Source: Bacillus proteolyticus
GTDB lineage: Bacteria; Bacillota; Bacilli; Bacillales; Bacillaceae_G
DNA: 64,000 nt
Reading direction: 5' to 3'
Assembly (NCBI RefSeq): GCF_001884065.1
Contig: NZ_MACH01000092.1
Span: 124,001-188,000, forward strand
This document shows, one piece after another, positions 1 through 8,266 of the stretch. Numbering within the stretch: the stretch's first letter is position 1; each line of letters starts with the position of its first letter. The translations under genes and the position numbers were made by a program. A model generated the notes under the pieces. It saw only the letters and a list, made by a program, of their open reading frames with translations, was not told where the DNA came from and did no database searches.

Positions 1-106
1 TCACTGTTGAGTGCTAGCTAACGTTATAGCTTTAATTTCAGATGAATCTATTATACATTGTTTGAAGTTTAGTGAGAATATATTTTTGTAAAGTGGGAGG
101 GTAGTA

Positions 107-1033
107 ATGGAACAATATAAGTTAGTTTTAGAAGGATCTAAACAATTAAATTGGCAAACTTGTGAAATTAAGTCTATACAGGATGATGAAATTATCGTTA
201 AAACAATCGCAGGTGCAATTAGTATTGGAGCAGAGTTACCGCAGTATAAAGAATCGGACATTTCAGATGTTAATCCTTTATATCCGAGAGAAACCGGATA
301 TGAAAGTTATGGTGAAGTCATTCAAGTTGGAAATAAAGTAACACATTTAAAAGTAGGTGATAAAGTAGTTTCTTTTTATGGTCATCAAACGATAGGAATA
401 GTTAAGGGACATAAAGTTATTCGAGTACCCAGTTATATAAAACCTAAAATTGCCTTATTATCCATTCTTTCATGTGATGCCGCTAAAGGAGTATTAAAAC
501 TAAATCCAAGTAATAATAAAAAAGTACTTATAACTGGATTGGGAGTTATGGGTTTACTCGCTTGTTATTTCTTAAAATACTATGCAGGTGTGGATCATGT
601 GGATGTTGTTGAACCTAATAGAAATAGAAGAGACTTTGCAAAGAAATTTGGTGCAAAAAACATATATGATTCAGAAGAGAAAATAATAGAAACATATAGT
701 TACGGTTTCGAATGTTCAGCTACAAATAGTGGATTTCGTACATTGCAAAAAGCTCTTAATAGTAATGGAGAAATATGTATACTTTCTGATGGTAATATTG
801 AAGAACTAACATTAACCGCCGACTTTTATCGGAAAGAATTGCAAATCATTGGGTCAAGTGACGGATATGATTATCAAAAACATGCAGATTGGTTTTTTAG
901 CAAAATAGAACAAACACCATGTATAGAAGAAGTTTTTCAACATGAAATACATTATACTGCACTCATACAATGTTTTGAGGAATTGGGGCAAGGGATAATT
1001 AATCCTTTAAAAGTATACGTTTCATATGAATAA
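107..1033 (+). CDS. Zinc-type medium-chain dehydrogenase/reductase-like protein
   Basis: A 308-residue protein of the MDR (alcohol dehydrogenase-like) superfamily. The N-terminal half has the GroES-like fold pattern (ETGYESYGEVIQVG, then VGDKVVSF near residues 65-90). The Rossmann part follows with VLITGLGVMGLLACYFL near residue 145 and an acidic strand end (DVVEPNR) that would favour NAD. Cysteine ligands of a structural zinc are absent, and the protein is shorter than the usual 340-350 residues, so metal use is doubtful. The start is fixed by GGGAGG about 10 bases upstream. It reads alone, followed by a decayed epimerase. Substrate unknown. Confidence 0.8.
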   Translation: MEQYKLVLEGSKQLNWQTCEIKSIQDDEIIVKTIAGAISIGAELPQYKESDISDVNPLYPRETGYESYGEVIQVGNKVTHLKVGDKVVSFYGHQTIGIVKGHKVIRVPSYIKPKIALLSILSCDAAKGVLKLNPSNNKKVLITGLGVMGLLACYFLKYYAGVDHVDVVEPNRNRRDFAKKFGAKNIYDSEEKIIETYSYGFECSATNSGFRTLQKALNSNGEICILSDGNIEELTLTADFYRKELQIIGSSDGYDYQKHADWFFSKIEQTPCIEEVFQHEIHYTALIQCFEELGQGIINPLKVYVSYE

Positions 1034-1115
1034 TGAAAAAACTAACCAAATATTTGTCACTTAGCTTACATATGTTTCGTCTTAATTATGATATTCAAAA
1101 TGAGGAGGAACACAT

Positions 1116-1315
1116 ATGAAAATTTTTGTAGCAGGTGCAACGGGTGTAATAGGACGTACTTTATTGCCAATGTTAATAAAAGAGGGGCACCTAATCCTAA
1201 GATTCAAACGGGGAAGAATAGCTGGGAGAGGGGTGCTTCAAATAATAAAGTACGTATAGAGTATGGATGGATACCTTTACATCCTTCATGGTCTGAAGGG
1301 TTTAAAATATTATAA
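1116..1315 (+). pseudogene. NAD-dependent epimerase remnant with its middle deleted
   Basis: An ATG with an upstream GAGGAGG site opens MKIFVAGATGVIGRTLLPML, the classic Rossmann start of an SDR-type NAD-dependent epimerase, but the frame stops at 1260. From about 1230 a different frame reads RGASNNKVRIEYGWIPLHPS followed by WSEGFKIL, which matches the usual C-terminus of the same family (GASN-K---ELGW-P-YPSWREGF). Roughly 200 codons between the two ends are missing and the ends are out of frame. The remnant cannot encode an enzyme. It is one of several end-to-end deletion scars in the window. Confidence 0.75.
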
Positions 1316-1318
1316 AAG

Positions 1319-1358
1319 TCCTTTAATGGGAATACTAGTAACATTCACAATTAAAGGA
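1319..1358 (+). promoter_or_regulatory. Inverted repeat covering the ribosome site of the DUF421 gene
   Basis: TCCTTTAAT (1319-1327) and ATTAAAGGA (1350-1358) are perfect 9-bp inverted repeats. The right arm contains the AAAGGA ribosome site of the gene starting at 1369. In RNA this would be a 22-base-loop hairpin hiding the site. It may reduce read-through translation or may be the tail of an upstream terminator; there is no T-run. Confidence 0.4.
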
Positions 1359-1368
1359 TTGGATTGTA

Positions 1369-1866
1369 ATGAATATACTTTTTGAAAGCATAATTTTAAT
1401 CCTCACTGGAATTATTTTTTTAAAATTGACGGGGAGTAAATCTGTTAGCCAAATGACTCGTGCTGAAATTATTATTGTTGTTTCGATAGGTCGTATTATT
1501 GTAGAACCTGTATTAAGTAGGAAAGTAGTCCCATCTATTTTTGCTGCGTTTATTTTTGCGAGTGTTTTACTTATCATTCATTTTTTTGAATTGAAATCAC
1601 GAAAAATAGAAAAGTTTCTAAATGGAACTAGCATTATTGTTGTAGAAAACGGAGAGATTTTAAAAAAGAATTTATTACGTGCAAAAATGTCAGAACAACA
1701 ATTATTTATGCATCTGAGAGAAAAAGGTATACATGAAATCAAGAATTTACAACAAGCAACTGTAGAAACGAACGGACGTATTGGATACCAACTAACTACC
1801 ACGGCCCAACCGATTACGTTGGAAATGTTAGAAAAGCTATTAGAGCAATACAATCTTAAAAAATAG
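1369..1866 (+). CDS. DUF421 family membrane protein (YetF-like)
   Basis: A 165-residue protein with about three N-terminal hydrophobic segments (residues 4-20, 31-47 and 49-66) and a soluble C-terminal part. The features FLKLTGSKSVSQMTRAEIII and VVENGEILKKNLLRAKMSEQ are typical of the DUF421/YetF family. Members are membrane proteins with a cytosolic domain of two repeats. This one has only part of the usual 200-230 residues, so the C-terminal repeat is shortened. The function of the family is not established; B. subtilis relatives have spore and germination roles. The ribosome site AAAGGA lies 10 bases before ATG. Confidence 0.8.
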   Translation: MNILFESIILILTGIIFLKLTGSKSVSQMTRAEIIIVVSIGRIIVEPVLSRKVVPSIFAAFIFASVLLIIHFFELKSRKIEKFLNGTSIIVVENGEILKKNLLRAKMSEQQLFMHLREKGIHEIKNLQQATVETNGRIGYQLTTTAQPITLEMLEKLLEQYNLKK

Positions 1867-1919
1867 TTGTAGACTGAAAAACGCTTTCTGTACATAAAGG
1901 TATTTTTCGCAAATATGTA

Positions 1920-1950
1920 AAAGTCCCTTCAGTAATTCTGAAGGGACTTT
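1920..1950. terminator. Bidirectional hairpin between convergent genes
   Basis: AAAGTCCCTTCAG and CTGAAGGGACTTT form a perfect 13-bp stem with a 5-base loop. It sits between the DUF421 gene and the convergent laccase gene. A-rich and T-rich flanks suit termination in both directions. Confidence 0.85.
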
Positions 1951-1967
1951 CGTGCTATCTACTGTAT

Positions 1968-3473
1968 CTAGTAATTTAATTTGTGTCTATTAAGATTGGA
2001 AGGTATTATTTTTAACGGTCTCATCATATCATGGTCTTCATGCTCTAAACGATGACAATGCCATACATAATCTCCAGAATAGGGTTCAAACTTCATTATG
2101 ATTCGAACGGTTTGTTCACCTGCTACTAGCACGGTATCTTTTAAACCAAAATCAGCTGGGAGAGGCTCTAACAAGTTTCCATTCAAATCATGACGATCAA
2201 GAACTCGAAAATTTACTAGATGTATATGAATAGGATGAATCCCAACGGTCAAATTTACTAACTCCCATATTTCAACAGAATTAAGTAAAGGTGTTTCTGT
2301 CACGGGATCGGCCCATTCTTTATTATCTAGTAAAAGCATGAGACGCCCAAATTCATCCTCTGAGTCATTTAATGTTAATCGTCTTACTTTTTTTACGTTT
2401 ACTTTTTCTAATGGAATAAAGTCAATGTTACTTAATATGCACGGGATTTTACTTTTATCTGGGCAGGATAATGGTTTTGTTACTTGGAACTCCATTATCT
2501 CACCAGTTGGATTATCTAAATCAATTCCATTTTGTAAAACTACTTTTTTTCTTTCAAACCTTGAAAAATCAATAATAATGTCTATACGCTCTGCTGGTGA
2601 AACATCTAAACTTTGTACTTTAATCGGCCGTTTAAGAAGGCCTCCATCAGTTCCTATTAAAAAGAATGAGCTAAGGTCACTTAATTGGAACTTGTATGTG
2701 CGAGTATTAGAAGCGTTTAATAAACGAAATCTATATTTGCGGGGCTCTACTTTTAAAAATGGCCATACTTTCCCGTTGACTGCAATTGTATTTCCTAAAA
2801 ATAGAGAAACAATAGAAGGGTATGGTAAACCTGGTGATGGATCTTCAGGTTGAGCAGGATAAAATAGGGAACCGTCCGGATTAAAAGATTTATCTTGAAC
2901 GATAAGTGGTATCTCGTATTTCCCTTTCGGTAGGGGTAGTGATTTTTCTTCTTTATCACGAATCAAGTAAAGTCCTGCAAGACCCGCATATACATTTAAA
3001 CGAGTAATCCCAAGTGCATGATCATGATACCAAAGGGCAGTTGCTCGTTCTCGATTCGTATAATGATAAATCTCTTTTACGAAACTAGGTCCTGTTTGTT
3101 GAAAGTTTTTCGTAAACCATGCTTCAGGATGACCATCGCTATCTGGTTCACTTGGGCTTCCATGTAAATGTACAACAGTTCGTACTTCTGGGTTATCATG
3201 CGCCCCGTGAACGGTTGTATCAACAGGTAAGAAGTGTTTTTTAGGTAAATCGTTTGACCATCTCACATATACAGGATGATCTTTTTTTACCTCAAACGTT
3301 GGACCAGGTACCATTCCATTATAACCCCATACTTTCGTCTTTGGTAAATCACTGTGAAACTTGTGTAGCGTTTCAATCATACGTACATCATAAAACGGCT
3401 TACCTTTATATGTTCCTATAGGTTTTATTGCAGAGGGAATCGGAAGGGGATCAATAAATTTTTTTAATTCCAA
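1968..3473 (-). CDS. cotA: CotA-type multicopper oxidase (spore coat laccase)
   Basis: A 501-residue three-cupredoxin laccase that follows B. subtilis CotA along its length (ELKKFIDPLPIPSAIKP at the N-terminus, LLLDNKEWADPVTETP, EPYSGDYVWHCHRLEHEDHD). All four copper motifs are visible: HLHG near residue 105, WYHDHA near 150, HPIHIHL near 410, and HCHRLEHEDHDMM near 480, which holds the type 1 Cys, His and Met. CotA sits in the outer spore coat and oxidises phenolic substrates, giving spore pigment. The start is TTG: an AAAGGAGAT site lies about 10 bases upstream and no ATG is near. CotA is usually under late mother-cell sigma control; I did not identify that promoter. Confidence 0.93.
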   Translation of the reverse strand: MELKKFIDPLPIPSAIKPIGTYKGKPFYDVRMIETLHKFHSDLPKTKVWGYNGMVPGPTFEVKKDHPVYVRWSNDLPKKHFLPVDTTVHGAHDNPEVRTVVHLHGSPSEPDSDGHPEAWFTKNFQQTGPSFVKEIYHYTNRERATALWYHDHALGITRLNVYAGLAGLYLIRDKEEKSLPLPKGKYEIPLIVQDKSFNPDGSLFYPAQPEDPSPGLPYPSIVSLFLGNTIAVNGKVWPFLKVEPRKYRFRLLNASNTRTYKFQLSDLSSFFLIGTDGGLLKRPIKVQSLDVSPAERIDIIIDFSRFERKKVVLQNGIDLDNPTGEIMEFQVTKPLSCPDKSKIPCILSNIDFIPLEKVNVKKVRRLTLNDSEDEFGRLMLLLDNKEWADPVTETPLLNSVEIWELVNLTVGIHPIHIHLVNFRVLDRHDLNGNLLEPLPADFGLKDTVLVAGEQTVRIIMKFEPYSGDYVWHCHRLEHEDHDMMRPLKIIPSNLNRHKLNY

Positions 3474-3848
3474 ATATCGCTATCTCCTTTCGTTTAATAT
3501 AATATATTCTATTACGTGAATGTTATATTGTTTGTATACTTGACCAAGAAAATCATTGATATATCCCTTATACATGTGAAACTAATAGGACTTAAAATAA
3601 TATACAGAAAAAATTAGTGGTCTAACTGCTTTTTCAGGGGTTTTAGGCTGTGGGCCATCCGGATTTTCTTAAAATTTACAAAGGAAGATATTTTACTGGA
3701 CATAACAGAAAATCTATTTGATTTAGTATGTGCTTGTATTTTACCAAGGGTGATAACGATCAATATTGCGATTAACATTAAAGTTTCAAAAAATAAACAG
3801 AATGAATAATTGACAAAAAATGAGAATAATAGTAACCTAACGTAAAAC

Positions 3849-3862
3849 ATACGCTACCGTAT
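3849..3862. promoter_or_regulatory. TetR operator 1 (autoregulation)
   Basis: ATACGCTACCGTAT is palindromic at its arms (ATACG/CGTAT) and lies 17 bases before the tetR start. Its reverse complement, ATACGGTAGCGTAT, matches the site at 4523-4536 in 13 of 14 positions. Confidence 0.7.
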
Positions 3863-3879
3863 TTTATTGGAGAGATGAT

Positions 3880-4413
3880 ATGCAATTAACGAGGGAAGAC
3901 TGGATAAAAGTAGGATTACAACAATTAGCTAATGAAGGAATACATAAAGTTCGCATTGAAGTACTTGCTCGATTATTAAAAATAAGCAAAGGAAGCTTCT
4001 ATCATTATTTTCGTGACCATCAAGAGCTTTTAAATTCTATGCTTGACTTTTGGGAAGTACATGCAACAAAGCTGATTGTTCAAAGTATGGAGCAACAGGA
4101 TGCCTCTTTAGAACAGCTATTACAGATTAGTTTTAATCGAGATAAAAAAATTGAGAATGGTATTTATGCTTGGGCTAAATATGATCCTGTTGTGGCAACA
4201 CGTTTAGTAGATATAGAAGAACAAAGAATTTCTTGTGTTGCAAAATTGTATCAAAAAATGGGCATAGACGAAACTGAATCAATTGATCGAGCGAGACTTG
4301 CCTATTTAACGTATGTAGGATGGATGACAAGGTTTGAAGCAAATCCTAATTTTGATATTGATAAAATGGTTGAGCTTTTAACTTCTTTCAGCGGGTGTCC
4401 AAACATCGACTGA
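3880..4413 (+). CDS. TetR/AcrR family transcriptional repressor
   Basis: A 177-residue regulator. The N-terminal helix-turn-helix reads NEGIHKVRIEVLARLLKISK then GSFYHYFRDHQELLNSML, the standard TetR DNA-binding signature (residues about 17-55). The C-terminal two thirds is the variable ligand and dimerisation domain. It is flanked by two near-identical palindromes (3849-3862 upstream, 4523-4536 before the DUF3995 gene), so it probably represses itself and that membrane protein. The GGAGAG ribosome site is about 8 bases before ATG. Ligand unknown. Confidence 0.9.
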   Translation: MQLTREDWIKVGLQQLANEGIHKVRIEVLARLLKISKGSFYHYFRDHQELLNSMLDFWEVHATKLIVQSMEQQDASLEQLLQISFNRDKKIENGIYAWAKYDPVVATRLVDIEEQRISCVAKLYQKMGIDETESIDRARLAYLTYVGWMTRFEANPNFDIDKMVELLTSFSGCPNID

Positions 4414-4472
4414 AAGAAGTAAAGCTTCCGGACGCAATTATGCTGAGGCATAATTGATTATTCGATAATAAA

Positions 4473-4506
4473 TGTCCCTAATATGGTTATAAAACCTGAA
4501 GGGACA
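4473..4506 (+). terminator. Hairpin downstream of tetR
   Basis: TGTCCCT (4473-4479) pairs with AGGGACA (4500-4506), with an inner GGTT/AACC stem. The following AAATTTT is a weak T-tract, so termination strength is uncertain. It separates tetR from the operator and promoter of the next gene. Confidence 0.5.
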
Positions 4507-4522
4507 AAATTTTCACTGTAAC

Positions 4523-4536
4523 ATACGGTAGTGTAT
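4523..4536. promoter_or_regulatory. TetR operator 2 before the DUF3995 gene
   Basis: ATACGGTAGTGTAT lies inside the larger inverted repeat ACATAC-N6-GTATGT (4521-4538), 33 bases before the start codon. It is the near-perfect reverse copy of the site upstream of tetR, which ties the two genes together. Confidence 0.7.
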
Positions 4537-4571
4537 GTTATTTTTGAAGTTACGACATTGGGGGCGAATAA

Positions 4572-4994
4572 ATGAAATTACTATTAACATTAGTAGCTGT
4601 AGTGCTTCTGTGTTTTATCAGTTTTTTGCATATTTATTGGGCTTTTGGAGGTCGATGGGGTTCTGCCGCTGTTATCCCAGTAAAAGAAGGAGAACATAAG
4701 CCCGCTTTTACTCCGAGAATATGGGGAACATTATTTATAGCCATTCTTATTCTACTAGCTAGTGTCATTATTGTTGTTCAAGTAGGTTATTTGCAAGGGT
4801 TCCAAGCAAATAGTTTATCTAAAATCGGAAGTATTGTCTGTGCTTTAGTTTTCATTATTAGGGCAATTGGTGATTTTAAATTTGTTGGATTTTTCAAAAA
4901 AATCAAACATTCTCAGTTTGCTAGATACGACACTTGGTTCTATAGTCCATTATGTTTATTCTTTGGCTTTGTCTATATCATGTTGTTGTTTTAA
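4572..4994 (+). CDS. DUF3995 family membrane protein
   Basis: A 140-residue protein with four predicted transmembrane segments (about residues 2-24, 50-70, 85-100 and 120-139). The motif LHIYWAFGGRWG near residue 20 is characteristic of DUF3995. Function is unknown. Its regulation by the neighbouring TetR protein through the 4523-4536 palindrome suggests an inducible response to a small molecule or membrane stress. GGGGG lies about 6 bases before ATG. Confidence 0.82.
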   Translation: MKLLLTLVAVVLLCFISFLHIYWAFGGRWGSAAVIPVKEGEHKPAFTPRIWGTLFIAILILLASVIIVVQVGYLQGFQANSLSKIGSIVCALVFIIRAIGDFKFVGFFKKIKHSQFARYDTWFYSPLCLFFGFVYIMLLF

Positions 4995-5147
4995 TATGTA
5001 TAATGAATTCCCTATAAAATAAATTTTATACAGGAAGAAAACACCTCTCATTGAACAAGTAGTAATAAAAAGAAGTTTGAGCATAGTAATAGAGAAATAC
5101 GGGTTCTGTTGACAGCGAAGTCCGCTATGATTAGTCATTAGTGGTTA

Positions 5148-5200
5148 AAAAGAGGATAGATAGGGTGAATTTATTCAAGCTCTTCTATCCTTTTAATTTT
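5148..5200 (+). terminator. Possible terminator in a 340-base gap
   Basis: AAGAGGATAGA and TCTATCCTTTT can pair across a loop of about 23 bases and end in a T-rich run. The gap 4995-5334 otherwise holds no supported gene; short open frames there lack ribosome sites and family resemblance. Confidence 0.45.
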
Positions 5201-5334
5201 TATACATATAATGTATGACATTAGATAAGAATGCACTATTAATAATGGGTTCAGCTTATATCTTGACTTTTAATAAAATTTTAAAGTGTTGGTTTTTTAT
5301 TGTGTGAATAAGAGGTTAGTTGTTGTTTTGGAGT

Positions 5335-6774
5335 TTAAATCATTGATTTAAACTTGGCAATTGTATCATGTAATCTTTCTAATCCAATCAACATATCTTT
5401 TTCATTTAACATTGAATAACTAATTCGTAAATGATTATATTGAGTTTCATGGCTTAACAGACAAGCTGTGCCGGGTAAAAAAGAAACATCTACTTTATTC
5501 GCTTTTTGTAATAATGTAAAAGGATCGATTGATTGAGGGAGTGTAACCCATAAGTTAAATCCTCCATTAGGTATTTCAAATTCTAATTCTTTTAATAGAG
5601 ATAATATATCAATTGTTAAATCGCGTCTAATTTGTAAAGCAGTACGTAATTTTTCTAAATGATTTTTCATTCGTTCCGCTCGTAAAAAAGGAAGTAGTGC
5701 TTTTTGTGTCAATAAGGGACTACCTATATCCATCGAAGCTTTCACGGCATATAACCATTCAAAAATAGGACCCTCAGCTGCAAGCGCCGCGATGCGAAGA
5801 CCTGGTGCTAACGTTTTACTAAATCCTTTTAAATATATAACATGACCATTTGTATCAAAGCTTTTTATTGGAGGGGGAATTTTAAAATCCTCAAAATATA
5901 TCTCTCCGAAAGAATCATCCTCTAAAATGAAAAATTGATAAAGCTCTGATAGTTCTACAAGTTCCATTCTTCTTTCTTTGCTCATTACTGTGCCGGTTGG
6001 ATTCTGAAAAGTAGGATTCACATATAACAAAACAGGATTCTTTCTTTGACAAATATCATCGATTAAATCTGAGCGAATGCCGTGGTTATCAAGACTAACA
6101 GGGATGATTTGAACTCCTTTATTAACAAATACATCAAGCGCCGCTCCATAACACGGACTTTCTACTAACACTATGTCTCCCGGCTTTAATAATGTTTGGG
6201 CGATTAAATCGATTCCTTGCTGGGCACCACTTGTAATCAATAATTGAGATGGATCAGTAACTAATTGTTGGTATTCTTTTAAGTAGTTTGTTATTTCCAC
6301 TCTAAGTTCTTTATCACCTTGAACAGGTCCGTAAGTTGCTAGTATCATTTGATCTTTATTAAGTAATTTATGCATTTCATCTGAAAGAAACGGATTTGGT
6401 AATAAACGTGGATAAAGGACCGCCTGTGAAAAATCGAAATATTTACGGTGTTGGTTCATTACATATTGAGAACGCATAACATTAATGGATTTCGTTTGTT
6501 GCCATTGATACGGAATTGGTTTGAAATCTTTATTCACACGTTTATGTATATAGGCACCTTTTCCTTGCTCAATGCGTATATATTCTTTCGTTTCTAACTG
6601 CTTATAAGCTTTACGAACAGTTAATAAACTAATTTGTAAATCATTAGCCATAGAACGTAAGGAAGGGAGGTAATCGCCATGTGAAAGCATCCCGCTTTGA
6701 ATTCTCTCAACGATTTGCATATATATTTGTTGGTAATATGGTATGTTGGATTCTTTACGCAGTACTATCTTCAT
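5335..6774 (-). CDS. MocR/GabR-type transcriptional regulator (GntR helix-turn-helix plus aminotransferase domain)
   Basis: About 479 residues. The N-terminal winged helix (RIQSGMLSHGDYLPSLRSMA then QISLLTVRKAYKQLE) is GntR-like. After a linker comes a fold-type I aminotransferase-like domain (ITSGAQQGIDLIAQTLLKPG, YVNPTFQNPTGTVMS, and IYLKGFSKTLAPGLRIAA with the PLP-binding lysine). MocR proteins sense a PLP adduct and typically control a neighbouring gene. Here that is the divergent EamA exporter. The start is set at 6774, where AGGTGA is 5 bases upstream; a longer frame to 6831 has no ribosome site. Repeats at 6847-6875 are candidate operators. Confidence 0.9.
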   Translation of the reverse strand: MKIVLRKESNIPYYQQIYMQIVERIQSGMLSHGDYLPSLRSMANDLQISLLTVRKAYKQLETKEYIRIEQGKGAYIHKRVNKDFKPIPYQWQQTKSINVMRSQYVMNQHRKYFDFSQAVLYPRLLPNPFLSDEMHKLLNKDQMILATYGPVQGDKELRVEITNYLKEYQQLVTDPSQLLITSGAQQGIDLIAQTLLKPGDIVLVESPCYGAALDVFVNKGVQIIPVSLDNHGIRSDLIDDICQRKNPVLLYVNPTFQNPTGTVMSKERRMELVELSELYQFFILEDDSFGEIYFEDFKIPPPIKSFDTNGHVIYLKGFSKTLAPGLRIAALAAEGPIFEWLYAVKASMDIGSPLLTQKALLPFLRAERMKNHLEKLRTALQIRRDLTIDILSLLKELEFEIPNGGFNLWVTLPQSIDPFTLLQKANKVDVSFLPGTACLLSHETQYNHLRISYSMLNEKDMLIGLERLHDTIAKFKSMI

Positions 6775-6846
6775 AGAATCACCTGTTTTTCTTTTTAAAT
6801 TAATTAAAGCGAAAAATATTCTGGCAATCAACTATATTTTTATTCA

Positions 6847-6875
6847 ACTGTTATATGCGTTGATACACTGTTATA
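6847..6875. promoter_or_regulatory. Direct repeats in the mocR/EamA divergent promoter
   Basis: ACTGTTATA occurs at 6847-6855 and again at 6867-6875, same orientation, exactly 20 bases apart (about two helical turns). Same-face direct repeats in a divergent intergenic region are what MocR-type regulators bind. They lie 73 bases from the mocR start and 48 from the EamA start. Confidence 0.6.
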
Positions 6876-6922
6876 CACCATTTCCTCTATACTCGTTTCA
6901 AGAGTAAAAAGGAGGAAGCAAA

Positions 6923-7840
6923 ATGGTCATTTTAAATTATATTTTAGTATGTATTATTTTTGGAACGACATTTTTAACGATAAAAATTGGAATAGAAGCG
7001 GGCGCACCACCATTATTTTCAGCTGGAATTCGTTTCTTTTTGGCAGGTCTTATTCTCATTATTATTTTTAAATTAAAGCGAAAGGATATTATGCCTTACT
7101 TAATATCGAAACGTATTATATATGCTGGTTTTTGTTTAACATTTATGACATTCGCGACCCTTTACTGGGCTGAACAATATATTTCTTCTGGATTAGCTGC
7201 AGTTCTATCTGCTACGGGTCCAATGATGATCTTGCTATTGCAATCAAAGAGAAATAAAACAAAATTGCAAAAAGAACAACTTGTCGCTTTAGTTATAGCA
7301 CTTCTTGGTGTTTTTTGCATTTCTTTACCTGGAATGCATCAAGAACTTACATTAATATGGAGTATCGCTTGCCTTGTTATATTAGTAGGAGAGTTGTTTT
7401 ATGGAATAGGTTCTATTCGTTCTAAAGAGATACTTTCAGATTTACCTAACGTATCTCCATTTCTCATTAACGGCATTCAAATGTTTTATGGAGGAGTTTT
7501 GTTGTTAATTGTATCTATCGTAATGGAACAGCCTAATCTAACGATCTTAACATCTTGGAATGTACAATGGCCAATTTTATACCTCATATTTGTAGGGTCT
7601 ATCGGTGGACACGGTTTATATTACTGGCTTTTATCAAAAACAAATCCTGTATTTCCATCAACGTGGTTATATGTATCTCCGTTAATCGCTGTTATTGTAG
7701 GTTATTTTGTATTAGGAGAACCATTAAATCCTACAATGGGAATTGGTGCTTGTTTAATCTTGATTGGTGTATTTTTAGCAAATCGTACTACACTTGGAAA
7801 TTATTTTAAGCAAGGGAAGTTATTGAAGAAAGAGATATAA
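6923..7840 (+). CDS. EamA (DMT superfamily) transporter
   Basis: A 305-residue protein with about ten hydrophobic helices in two homologous halves, as in EamA/RhaT exporters (FGTTFLTIKIGIEAGAPPLF at the start, then WLYVSPLIAVIVGYFVLGEP near residue 255). It is probably an exporter of small metabolites or drugs. It is divergent from a MocR regulator, the usual arrangement for this pair, and is most likely its target. AAGGAGG lies 8 bases before ATG. Confidence 0.9.
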   Translation: MVILNYILVCIIFGTTFLTIKIGIEAGAPPLFSAGIRFFLAGLILIIIFKLKRKDIMPYLISKRIIYAGFCLTFMTFATLYWAEQYISSGLAAVLSATGPMMILLLQSKRNKTKLQKEQLVALVIALLGVFCISLPGMHQELTLIWSIACLVILVGELFYGIGSIRSKEILSDLPNVSPFLINGIQMFYGGVLLLIVSIVMEQPNLTILTSWNVQWPILYLIFVGSIGGHGLYYWLLSKTNPVFPSTWLYVSPLIAVIVGYFVLGEPLNPTMGIGACLILIGVFLANRTTLGNYFKQGKLLKKEI

Positions 7841-7862
7841 ATAAAAATTATCGGAGCATTTT

Positions 7863-7899
7863 AAAACAGAGAGCTAAATGAATAGCTCTCTGTTTTTTT
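7863..7899 (+). terminator. Intrinsic terminator after the EamA gene
   Basis: AAAACAGAGAGCTA, a 6-base loop, then TAGCTCTCTGTTTTTTT. A perfect stem followed by seven T. Confidence 0.92.
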
Positions 7900-7977
7900 A
7901 TTCTGAAAGAAAAACATGATACGGAATCGTAGGCATTTTAAAATGTATAATAATTCAACGCGCAAGCCCTCTCTATA

Positions 7978-8241
7978 ATGTTATCTAGCTTCTTATTCAA
8001 TATAAAAAGTGATAAGTATCAATGTTTAATAGAATACTTAGAAGTGAAAATCTTTGGGATAAAAGATGGTAATAGAGTTGTTAGTCACAAATTAATTACA
8101 TTAAAAGATTTTGTACCAGATTATCTAACTATTGATAAACTCATGATGAGATTCTTTATAACAGCTAAGAGATGTATTGAAGGTGAGAATAAGGAACTGC
8201 TTTTTAGTAGTAAAGATACAGATAGAATAAAAAAACACTAG
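7978..8241 (+). CDS. Small hypothetical protein, possibly decayed
   Basis: An 87-codon frame whose composition looks protein-like (YLEVKIFGIKDGNRVVSHKL), but I do not recognise a family. No ribosome site precedes the ATG, and the frame is open only 24 bases upstream of it. It may be the 3' end of a gene that lost its start. It ends inside the hairpin shared with secY. Low confidence that it is expressed. Confidence 0.3.
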   Translation: MLSSFLFNIKSDKYQCLIEYLEVKIFGIKDGNRVVSHKLITLKDFVPDYLTIDKLMMRFFITAKRCIEGENKELLFSSKDTDRIKKH

Positions 8242-8265
8242 ATCTTTAAGATCTAGTGTTTTTTT
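8231..8265. terminator. Bidirectional terminator at the 3' end of secY
   Basis: AACACTAGATCTT and AAGATCTAGTGTT form a long stem flanked by A-runs and T-runs on both sides, so it can terminate the convergent secY transcript as well as rightward transcription. Confidence 0.88.
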
Positions 8266-8266
8266 A

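Noticed and set aside
2338..2853. A 171-codon plus-strand frame
   Set aside because: Lies antisense within the well-supported laccase gene.
3614..3850. A 78-codon minus-strand frame between the laccase and tetR genes
   Set aside because: No ribosome site, it begins inside the tetR operator, and its hydrophobic content is explained by AT-rich DNA.
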